Position numbers and translations under genes: made by a program. Source: Macrostomum hystrix (taxonomy: Eukaryota; Platyhelminthes; Macrostomidae). From it: 64,000 nucleotides of DNA. The DNA is taken from the NCBI GenBank assembly GCA_950097015.1, contig CATNEN010000039.1:8076501-8140500 (forward strand), given 5' to 3'. The notes under the pieces are model-generated. The model was not told the DNA's origin. It saw only the letters and a program-made list of their open reading frames with translations, and did no database searches. Shown piece after piece: positions 55,101 to 64,000 of this stretch. Position 1 is the first letter of the stretch. Each line of letters starts with the position of its first letter.

Positions 55101-58100
55101 CGTCTCGACCGCCGTCTCCGTCGTCGTCGAGCGGAATGTCGACTGCGCCAGGTCCCCCGCCACCGAAATAGCTGACAATGTTCAACGATGCCTGACTGTG
55201 TGCTAGCTCCTTGTACATGTCGGGAAATGAAGGCTGATTTAGTGGAACAATTTTGACCCGCTCGCCACTCTTCGGCGACGGCTTCTTCTGGCTACTCATC
55301 TGGCTTCTTGCCTCAGCCTCGGCATTGTCTGCCGATTGAGCCGCCGCGGTAACAACAGGCGATTCCTTAACTGGCACCTGCGACTGCGTTACAGGCGCCG
55401 GGATTCGAACTCTGGCCACCGCTTCCGGTGCCGGCTTCTCCGCAGCTGCCAACGGCGCTGTCAACATCGTCGTAGTTGTGGCGGTCCTGATCACGGTCGA
55501 CACCGGAGCAAATGTTGACTGCGTCGGCGCAGCAGCAGCAGCAGCAGCAGCAGTATTAGGCACTGCTACGGGCATCATCATTAGATTCTGCTCCAGCATC
55601 CGGTCTAAAACAGGCGTAGCCCGACCGGAAGTGGCCGGACTGGCAGCTTCAGTCGGCGTGCCAGACGAGTCGTAGGTCCACACCGACTGGCTGTCGGCGT
55701 CCGGGAAGTGGCCCTCGGGAAAGTATGCTTCGTAAGGCGACGGTGCCGCTGCTGGCTGCAGATGGGGCTGTCCGGCTGAAGCTTCCGCAGCGTCCAGAGC
55801 AGCTTCCCGATAGCGCCTTCGCTGATCGATCTGGCGCCTGGCTGCCTCTAGGCTAGCCAAGAAGTCGTCAGACATTGTGTCGATATCGCCGTCGTGCAAA
55901 TCGGCCTCAACGAAGACGTAGTCAAAGGAGTCCTCCAGCCGATCGCTGCTGCCCGGAGTGGGCACCTGATGCAGCAGCTGGCGCGCCTTGGTGGCATCGG
56001 CGTCCAGATTCAGGTCGGCTGGAGGCGACGACGCCGCGGATTGGAAAGAGGAGGAGAAGTGGGTGGAGTCACGTGACATGTGGCCGCTCGCCATCTGTTT
56101 TATAATTTTTAGCCTCAGACATGTGGCGCTAAATTCCACACTCCAGGCGCAGGTTAAGTAAGAAAAAATGATACAAAGTACACTGGTCACATGCACGCAT
56201 ACACCTGATTGTGTACATTCTCCCCTCCCCAGATAGGCGAGCCAGATAAACACTGACAAGACAGAGTGAGTGAGTTCAGATTGAGCTAGCTGAATAAATA
56301 TTTGAGTATTCTTTTTTAGAAAATGACAACAATTACAAGTTTAAAATAAAGTATTGGTTTACCAAGACGTAAAAGGTTGCCATTTTTATTGAATTGCGCA
56401 GAAACACAGACAGAGACAGTGAGAAGACAGAGAGGTCTTAAAGACCTAAAGCCAATTTCTACTGCGCAACTGGTGAAATTTCGTTTATCTTCTATTTCCT
56501 GAGCATCAAGCTGTAACAAGCTGCGGACCGCAATGCCAATGTGGCACAGATTTTGTATATCTTTTAAAACACTGGAACAGTGCTGAAATTACACTCAACA
56601 TTAGCACTCAAGAATAGTGTCAGATGGAAGAGAGTCAGATAAGGGGCGGGAAGAGAGTCAGATAGAAGATGGAAGAGAGTCAGATAGAAGATGGAAGAGA
56701 GTCAGATAGAAGACAGTCAAATTAAAGGCAGGAAGAGTGTCAGATAAGAGGCAGGGAGAGAGTCAGATAAGAGGCAGGGAGAGAGTCAGATAAGAGGCAG
56801 GGATAGAGTCAGATAAGAGGCAGGGATAGAGTCAGATAAATTGCAGGGATAGAGTCAGATAAGAGGCAGGGATAGAGTCAGATAAGAGGCGGGGAGAGAG
56901 TCAGATAAGAGGCAGGGATAGAGTCAGATAAGAGGCAGGGATAGAGTCAGATAAGAGGCGGGGAAAGAGTCAGATAAGAGGCGGGTAGGGAGTCAGATAA
57001 GAGGCGGAGAGAGAGTCAGAGATATGCGAAGAGTCAGTGATGTGAGATCAGTTTATACATATTAAGTGCGGCAATGAATAGCTCAAGTCAGGAGCAGGGC
57101 ATGGATAAGTGGGGAGATGGCTAGCTAGTGCGAGTCTCGTTATAAAATAGTATTATCTCAGACCACAGCACAGTGGTATGCGGGGGCGAGCGAAAGATTA
57201 GCACTTTACACAGTCGAATGCGCGCCCTATCCGATATAGCGCACAATACTCGTACTATATCGACAGTGGGACATTGCGGTGGTGCCCAGAATGGGATAAG
57301 GGGGATGGTAGATGAGGGGAAAGAGGATGGGAGTGAGGCGAGGCAGGGCTGGGTTAAGATTCTAGTGGCCCAGAGGAACTGAAAGAAAAATGCGGCCAAG
57401 GGTGACCGGAGGCGGAGTTCAGAAGTGGTAGACAGAGGCTGCGGGCAATGAATGAAAGCAGGAGAAGGAAATGATTAAAAGCTCTGTGTGGCTTGGACTA
57501 TTGATATCGAGGTGTGGCCAGCTCTCACACAGCAGGACTTTAAGCGCTTTACTATATACAAGTTTGAGGGGGGTGAGTGGCAGAGCGGTTAACGCGTTTG
57601 CCTCTCGCACCAAGGTCCCTGAACTCGAACCTGAACCCGCGGCGAAACCACACATTTATTTGGGGCAAAGGCACAGTGAGAGTGTACACTGCCTGACGAT
57701 GGGAAAGTTAGGGCAGATGTACACACCTGTGTGAGTGTGTGCTGAGGAGTCAGCGGAATGGGCAGAATTGCCTCCTCGCTGGCTGCGGGTTTAGTGTCAC
57801 CAAATGATGTGCCATTGCCCGCAGCCCTCCTGCAAATATTACTATTACTATAAACTAGTTGTGGCTAATAGTCGAGGAGCAAATTCGAGCTCGTAGCCCA
57901 GTAATTAGCAACTTCGGACTTTTGTCCAAGAGGTCGTGAGTTCGAATCTCAGATTATTAAGAAATCAATTAGTCTTACTCGAGCAAGGTACTTTTAATTC
58001 CCTAGGTCATTGGTTCACCCTACTGACTAGACAGACTTTTTTTACTTTTCGGACAAGTTTTCAATCGAAGCCAAACTCACCAGCTGTCTCCGAGGGCATG

Positions 58101-61100
58101 TGGTCCAGCTCGGTACCCTACTGACTAGACAGACTTTTTTTACTTTTCGGACAAGTTTTCAATCGAAGCCAAACTCACCAGCTGTCTTCGAGGGCATGTG
58201 GTCCAGCTCGGTACCCTACTGACTAGACAGACTTTTTTTACTTTTCGGACAAGTTTTCAATCGAAGCCAAACTCACCAGCTGTCTTCGAGGGCATGTGGT
58301 CCAGCTCGGTACCCTACTGACTAGACAGACTTTTTTTACTTTTCGGACAAGTTTTAATCGAAGCCAAACTCACCAGCTGTCTCCGAGGGCATGTCGTCCA
58401 GCTCGGTTGTACGCAGCATCTGCAGATTGCGCTGGGCAATGAAATGCGTATGCAAAGACAGGCCCTTGCTCTCCTGGGAGAAAAACGACTCCTTCATCTT
58501 GCGCAACCGCTTCAGGGTGTCGTAGCCGGCGGGCGCGGCGGCTGCTGAAGCTCCGCCCGCTGACGGCTGCGACGCCGCCGCCTGCTCCGTCGAACTTGCC
58601 TGATTCCAGCGTCTGGTGATCTCCATAGCCTGCAGAAGCTTGACCCGAGCCTCGTCCTGCTCGGTCTTGACTGCCGACATCGCAGCTGCCGCGGCGGCCT
58701 CAGACGAACTGGTCGACAAATTGTCTGCGCGACCGTGTCGGCCCCTGCCAAGGTTAGCCGGCTTCTTCAACAGACGGGCCTCCATGAGGGCTCGAATCTG
58801 CAGCTCCTTGGCGGCGTCCATTGCGAACACATTGTCCCGATCCTCGGAGCTGAGCCTTGCCGCGGCCGCCTCGAAGTCTTCGTCGCAGGAGCTGGCCTCG
58901 TTAGATCTGAAGGAACATGGAATCAACATCAAGCTCTCAACATCAAGGATTCGACATCAAGGAGTCAACACTAAGAACTAGCTTCAAGAACGTTTTAAAG
59001 CTTTAAATGATGGTTTTCCAATGTTAAATAGTCTGGAAGCAATTCCAAAGAAGATTTTAGAAATCCTGAAGGACCAGTTAAACATACTGAAGGACCACTA
59101 AACAACCCTCAAGGACTATTTTACCACCCTGAAGGATCGGTTAGCCAGCCTGAAGGATCGGTAAGCCAGCCTGAAGGATCGTTTAGCCACCCTGAAGGAT
59201 CGGTAAGCCAGCCTGAAGGATCGGTTAGCCACCCTGAAGGATCGGTTAGCCACCCTAAAGGATCGGTTAGCCACCCTAAAGGATGGGTTAGCCACCCTGA
59301 AGGATCGGTTAGCCAGCCTGAAGAATCGGTTAGCCAGCCTGAAGGATCGGTTAGCCACCCTGAAGGACCGGTTAGCCAGCCTGAAGGATCGGTTAGCCAC
59401 CCTGAAGGATCGGTTAGCCAGCCTGAAAGATCGGTTAGCCAGCCTGAAGGATCGGTTAGCCAGCCTGAAAGATCGGTTAGCCACCCTGAAGGACCGGTTA
59501 GCCAGCCTGAAGGATCGGTTAGCCACCCTGAAGGATCGGTTAGCCAGCCTGAAAGATCGGTTAGCCACCCTGAAGGATCGGTTAGCCAGCCTGAAGGATC
59601 GGTTTAGCCAGCCTGAAGGATCGGTAAGCCAGCCTGAAGGATCGGTAAGCCAGCCTGAAGGATCGTTTAGCCACCCTGAAGGATCGGTTAGCCACCCTGA
59701 AGGATGGGTTAGCCACCCTGAAGGATCGGTTAGCCAGCCTGAAGGATCGGTTTAGCCAGCCTGAAGGATCGGTAAGCCAGCCTGAAGGATCGTTTAGCCA
59801 CCCTGAAGGATCGGTAAGCCAGCCTGAAGGATCGGTAAGCCAGCCTGAAGGATCGGTTAGCCAGCCTGAAGGATCGGTTAGCCACCCTGAAGGACCGGCT
59901 AATCACCATGAAACAACAGTATAACATTATATAAGACTAATTAATAAACAGCAAACAGTAGCAGAAAGCCAACAAGCAGAATAGGAGCAAATTAAGCAAA
60001 AAATAGAAGCATAAACTACAAAGACAACAACAAGGATTGTAAAACGAAAAACACAACGAATTCTTCAGTTTCATATGAAATGATAACAACAATATTGCCG
60101 CTTAACCCTTAGAGTCTTATGGTTTACTCGGGCGTGAGAATTAATCTAATAAGGTTCAGTCAAAAGCTTTGTCTGTATTGCAGTAATCAATTTCTATTGT
60201 TAGTTAACTAGCCTAGAAGCGCAGTGCAAATACGTACAGACTGGTGCTAAACTGGGATTTTAATAGAAAGCAGAAATTTACCCAAGAAATCCGTCGCTTT
60301 CTCCGACACTGAAATATTAGTAGGGAGGCAGTGTGGGGTTGTTGTGTGCAATGGAATACTATTTATAGATCGTATAAAAGTATATGCAATAGTAATAAAA
60401 AATACAGATATACGGGATTTGATTTTCAAGCGAATAATACATTGGCCATGCTATGATTCTAGCGAAATAGTGCATTAAAGAGACCGGTGAGATTGGAGAG
60501 AGTGGGTGAGATGGTAGACACACTGGGGTGAGATGGTAGACAATGCAGTGAGATGGTGGACACACATAGGTGAGATGGTAGACAAACATAGGTGAGATGG
60601 TGGACACACATAGGTGAGATGGTAGACACACATAGGTGAGATGGTAGACAAACCGCGGTGACATGGAGGACACACTGGGATGAGATGGTAGACAATGCAG
60701 TGAGATGGTGGACACTCTGGGGTGAGATGGTAGACACACATAGGTGAGATGGTAGACACACATAGGTGAGATGGTAGACAAACCGCGGTGACATGGAGGA
60801 CACACTGGGATGAGATGGTAGACAATGCAGTGAGATGGTGGACACTCTGGGGTGAGATGGTAGACACACATAGGTGAGATGGTAGACAAACATAGGTGAG
60901 ATGGTAGACACACATAGGTGAGATGGTAGACAAAACATAAGTGAGATGGTAGACACACATAGGTGAGATGGTAGACACACATAGGTGAGATGGTAGACAC
61001 ACATAGGTGAGATGGTAGACAAACATAGGTGAGATGGTAGACACACATAGGTGAGATGGTAGACAAACATAGGTGAGATAGTAGACACACATAGGTGAGA

Positions 61101-64000
61101 TGGTAGACAAACATAGGTGAGATGGTAGACACACATAGGTGAGATGGTAGACACACATAGGTGAGATGGTAGACACACATAGGTGAGATGGTAGACACAC
61201 ATAGGTGAGATAGTAGAAAAACATAGGTGAGATGGTGGACACACATAGGTGAGATGGTAGACACACATAGGTGAGATGGTAGACACACATAGGTGAGATA
61301 GTAGACACACATAGGTGAGATGGTGGACACACATAGGTGAGATGGTAGACACACATAGGTGAGATGGTAGACACACATAGGTGAGATAGTAGACACACAT
61401 AGGTGAGATGGTGGACACACATAGGTGAGATGGTAGACACACATAGGTGAGATGGTAGACAAACATAGGTGAGATGGTAGACAAACTGCGGTGAGATTGT
61501 AGACACACTGGGATGAGATGGTAGACACTGGGATAAGATAGTAGACAATGCGGTGAGATGGTAGACACACTGGGGTGAGATGGTAGACAGACGGGTGAGA
61601 TGGCAGACACACTGCGGTGAGTGTTGATGAGAAACTAGACGATTATAATGGCCTGTACAGTCAGTATAGACGAGCAATGTTCTATACAAGACATAGAACG
61701 CGGAGTCAGAGACCGGATAGCATTTGAAAGCAAGGAAATTGGAAGGAAGGCAATTGCACCGCATATACTAAGTGGCGTAGGAAGGAGAGAACCAGAGTGA
61801 GAGAGTGGGTTAGAGAGAAAGGCCAAACTCAGTGGGAACTGCAATCGGGAATCAGTGGGAAGGCATCTAAATTCGAAAATGAATAGAGTCAAATTAGGTT
61901 CACAAATATAAGGTAGACGGAGAGAAGAGAGATGGTTTAGATAAGAGTGTGTCCATACACATTATGCACATACAAGGCTAGGTAAATCAGATCAGCTATA
62001 TGTGCATATATTTAAGCTTATAGTTTCTCATTTCAGATCATCTAATAGCTGTGCGGCAAACTACTAAATAACCAAACTTCATCAGCATTCGCAACGCATC
62101 GCTTATATACATTTTACTAGCATAGAAATAATGTGGATTTTATGTTTTACTTTAAAAGTACATATTTCTACGTTAAGAACTTATCCTTTAAATTTACAGA
62201 AAAAGAAAAATAATTTCCTAAACACTAGAGTAGAAGAAAATTAATGTAAGCAAAATGGCATTTATTATGAGAAAATTAAGTTGGAAAGACTATAGTACGG
62301 GAGACAGAAAATTATTTCAGGTTTGGGATTAATGAGGGAGATTTCAGGCTTGGGATTAGTGAGGGAGATTTCAGGCTTGGGATTAGTAAGGGAGATTTCA
62401 GGCTTAGGATTAGTGAGGGAGATTTCAGGTTTGGGATTAGTGAGGGAGATTTCAGGTTTGGGATTAGTAAGGGAGATTTCAGGTTTGGGATTAGTGAGGG
62501 AGATTTCAGGTTTGGGATTAGTGAGGGAGATTTCAGGCTTGGGATTAGTGAGGGAGATTTCAGGTTTGGGATTAGTGAGGGAGATTTCAGGCTTGGGATT
62601 AGTGAGGGAGATTTCAGGCTTAGGATTTGTGAGGGAGATTTCAGGTTTGGGATTAGTGAGGGAGATTTCAGGTTTGGGATTAGTGAGGGAGATTTCAGGC
62701 TTGGGATTAGTGAGGGAGATTTCAGGCTTGGGATTAGTAAGGGAGATTTCAGGCTTGGGATTAGTGAGGGAGATTTCAGGCTTTGGATTAGTGAGGGAGA
62801 TTTCAGGTTTGGGATTAGTGAGGGAGATTTCAGGCTTGGGATTAGTGAGGGAGATTTCAGGCTTAGGATTAGTGAGGGAGATTTCAGGTTTGGGATTAGT
62901 GAGGGAGATTTCAGGTTTGGGATTAGTGAGGGAGATTTCAGGCTTGGGATTAGTGATAAAAAGTTCAGGTGTGGGGATTACTGTTGTGTTATGATAGAGA
63001 TAACTTTGCAGAGCACTTGTCCGGTGAAACTTTCTTAACTGACCTAAAATCAGCGGCCCCCAATCGGCCGAGCGAAGACGACGTGGCCTCCTCGGACAGC
63101 GGATGATGATGCCGACGATGATGCTGGGGAGCTTCGCCGCTCAGCCTCCGCCGATCCTTCTTAGAAGCGCCCTCCTCAGAGCTCTCGGAGCCGCGTAAGA
63201 CAACTTTTTCAACTTGATCCTCCGCGAAGCCCAGCGGATTGCTTTCACTGCCGGCGCCACCGGCGGAATTCGACGACTTTTGCGTCTGATGCTGCTGCTG
63301 CTGCTGCTTCAGCTGCGACTGCGGCAGCTTCTTTGATTTTGGCGTGCAGGTGAAATTCGCCCGCTCTCTAGTAACTCCGCTGCTGCCACCGCCGCCGGGG
63401 CCGCCGGCGCCGCTGCGATGCGAACTTACCGACGTCGACGTGACCGACGTTGGCGACATCGGCGAGGCATCCGCCTGCGCTGTAATTAAACCGTCGGCTT
63501 CGTCTGGACTCAAATACAGATGCCCGGCCTTAGCTGCCAGGCCCTCCTCGCCCTGGCCGCCGCCTCCGTGGTGAGCCTCCAGCCAGCGCATCACGATGCT
63601 GCGCGTCTCCAGGTCGGCCAGCACCTCGGCGTGATGCGAGGGGCAGAGGAATCTCCGGGTCTCCGGGTCGCGGGCGAAGGCCGACATGCGCAGAGCGGTG
63701 CCACAGCCGGGATACTGGCAGCGAAAGCAGCGCATGTGGAAGACGTCGTTGTTAACGGAGCGCCGCTCGGCGGCGTAGACGGTGCCATCGCAGAAGTAGC
63801 ACTTTTCCCAGGCCTGACCACCGCCCCCGCCGGCGGCTGTGGACATTTTCGACAACTTTTCCACGCCAGGATGGCTGGCATCGAGCCGCTTCGGTGTCGG
63901 CTGCTGCTGCGGAGCAGCCGCTGCGCCGGTGCCGCCAGACGATAGAAATTCTACAATCTGCGGACTGGGGGCCACCTTGCCCGGCTGTTTCCGCTGCTCA
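52103..64000 (-). CDS. MICAL: MICAL-family protein, C-terminal part (LIM to bMERB); start beyond window
   Basis: Visible exons: (64000)-63044, 58906-58374, 56018-54169, 53583-53252, 52232-52103. From the first whole codon they give 1266 residues, with phases 2,1,0,2 matching throughout. The LIM domain begins WEKCYFCDGTVYAAERRS and continues DVFHMRCFRCQYPGCGTALR to FLCPSHH, closest to MICAL2/3 (CYFCKKRVYVMERLS). A long Ser/Ala/Gln/acidic linker follows. The C-terminus is a bMERB (DUF3585) coiled coil: KELRAKMVLAQ, ALVEEKDALQRLEHELSCEL, LLELEEKLLDCFRRLM, ERGIVRMRLDVTCERDRQVA, ELEELRLRDADAD. MICALs oxidise actin through an N-terminal monooxygenase and bind Rab GTPases through bMERB. MICAL-like proteins lack the oxidase, and which type this is depends on sequence past 64000. 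The acceptor at 56019 was chosen because it alone keeps phase with exon 2. Acceptor motif acag directly before an in-frame ATG at 56094 may start a shorter product. Confidence 0.9.
52275..52930. repeat. 25-bp minisatellite in last MICAL intron
   Basis: About 26 copies of aaaacattgatagtcagcca plus atagg, with tc/ac and caa/cta variants. Degenerate relatives (gccagccaatcagaaa) continue to about 53230, close to the donor of the preceding exon. Confidence 0.95.
53605..54140. repeat. 21-bp minisatellite in MICAL intron
   Basis: About 25 copies of catcttgctactgtaaactg plus g. It occupies nearly all of the intron 54168-53584, leaving about 25 bp at each end for splice signals. Four frames on the two strands stay open through it because 21 is a multiple of three. 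Confidence 0.97.
56620..57010. repeat. 23-bp minisatellite in MICAL intron 2
   Basis: About 17 copies of agagtcagataagaggcagg plus gat; purine-rich on the plus strand. The first few units are divergent (atggaag variants). Confidence 0.94.
57570..57838 (+). mobile_element. SINE-B copy with internal deletion
   Basis: Head gtgagtggcagagcggttaa and cctctcgcaccaaggtccct. The body lacks the segment between cattTatttggggc and aaggcacagtgagagtgtac. The tail is gcagccctcctgcaaatatt. It lies in MICAL intron 2, antisense to the gene. Confidence 0.9.
57888..58012 (+). mobile_element. SINE-C, third tRNA-headed element (single copy seen)
   Basis: tRNA-like head tcgtagcccagtaattagca, cggacttttgtccaagaggt, cgtgagttcgaatctcagat (B box). 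A body then shares the SINE-A theme of gagcaaggtacttttaattc and ggttcaccc. The head differs from both SINE-A and SINE-B. It could also be a decayed tRNA pseudogene fused to a SINE core. Confidence 0.6.
58020..58373 (-). repeat. 98-bp tandem copies of a MICAL exon end with its splice donor
   Basis: Units start at 58023, 58121, 58219 and 58317, exactly 98 bp apart. The three duplicates carry the last ~30 bases of exon 58906-58374 (agctggaccacatgccctcg on the minus strand), the donor GTGAGTTTGG and about 60 bases of intron. The fourth unit abuts the real exon. Confidence 0.95.
59105..59900. repeat. 21-bp minisatellite in MICAL intron 1
   Basis: About 38 copies of gaaggatcggttagccagcc plus t, with cca/cac variants. 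One-base insertions (ggtttagcc) near 59601 and 59749 shift the otherwise open antisense frame. A second, more divergent block starts after the first insertion. Confidence 0.96.
59901..60484. other. intronic unique DNA, no feature seen
   Basis: AT-rich sequence between two arrays in MICAL intron 1. No exon or SINE recognised. Confidence 0.5.
60485..61615. repeat. 22-bp minisatellite in MICAL intron 1
   Basis: About 51 copies of ggtgagatggtagacacaca plus ta, with tgtgg, aaaca and short-unit variants. A block containing accgcggtgacatggaggac recurs about 125 bp apart near 60655 and 60782. All three minus-strand frames are open across it, yielding three overlapping 380-430-codon frames that are artefacts. 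Confidence 0.97.
61616..62317. other. intronic unique DNA, no feature seen
   Basis: AT-rich sequence in MICAL intron 1. Nothing recognised on either strand. Confidence 0.5.
62318..62975. repeat. 27-bp minisatellite in MICAL intron 1
   Basis: About 24 copies of gggattagtgagggagattt plus caggctt, with c/t and g/a variants. It ends about 70 bases before the donor of the LIM exon. An open plus-strand frame with a nine-residue period is antisense and intronic. Confidence 0.97.

Noticed and set aside
60359-61764. Three overlapping minus-strand open frames of 380-430 codons with His/Thr/Cys/Leu-Pro repeats
   Set aside because: They are the three frames of a 22-bp array inside a MICAL intron. The 22-bp unit lacks stops, so every frame is open. 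No non-repeat coding sequence is included.
62323-62994. 223-codon plus-strand frame of a nine-residue repeat
   Set aside because: 27-bp intronic array, antisense to MICAL.

Overview
The window is nuclear DNA from an invertebrate animal. It shows spliced genes with GT-AG introns, metazoan protein families (XPG/ERCC5, PLEKHM1, MICAL, PDCD5, YOD1, a neuropeptide-type GPCR), CAG-coded glutamine runs, tRNA-derived SINEs and a LINE remnant. GC-rich exons sit in AT-rich DNA, about a third of the window is minisatellite by my tally of array lengths, and splice acceptors lie just upstream of many start codons. Together these fit a free-living flatworm such as Macrostomum, but that placement is inference.

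Layout, left to right. 460-3236 (+): small leucine-rich-repeat protein. 7689-8213 (-): intronless cupin_5 (DUF985) protein. 9706-10515 (+): PDCD5. 12851-14748 (+): YOD1 deubiquitinase. 16709-17852: decayed LINE remnant. 18204-25100 (-): complete eight-exon XPG/ERCC5 nuclease. 26977-28182 (+): single-exon galanin/allatostatin-A-like GPCR. 30027-36794 (-): complete five-exon PLEKHM1-like RUN/RH protein. 41916-47341 (-): complete six-exon PH-domain protein of no family I recognise. 52103-64000 (-): 3' part of a MICAL gene (LIM to bMERB) whose start lies beyond the window.

Exon models were built by hand from splice sites, phase and family conservation. The XPG, PLEKHM1 and PH models each sum to a multiple of three, and every junction is in phase.

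Between and inside these genes lie about 28 tandem arrays with units of 3 to 98 bp. Nearly every large intron or spacer has its own private unit. Three tRNA-headed SINE families are interspersed. The genes form no shared pathway: DNA repair, ubiquitin editing, late-endosome traffic (PLEKHM1) and actin/Rab biology (MICAL) are ordinary neighbours. I do not see a dedicated novel system. The most unusual content is the array-filled intron architecture, the orphan PH protein, the coding minisatellite in XPG, an Asp-to-Asn change at a YOD1 active-site position, tandem copies of a MICAL exon end with its splice donor, and a possible internal start for MICAL.
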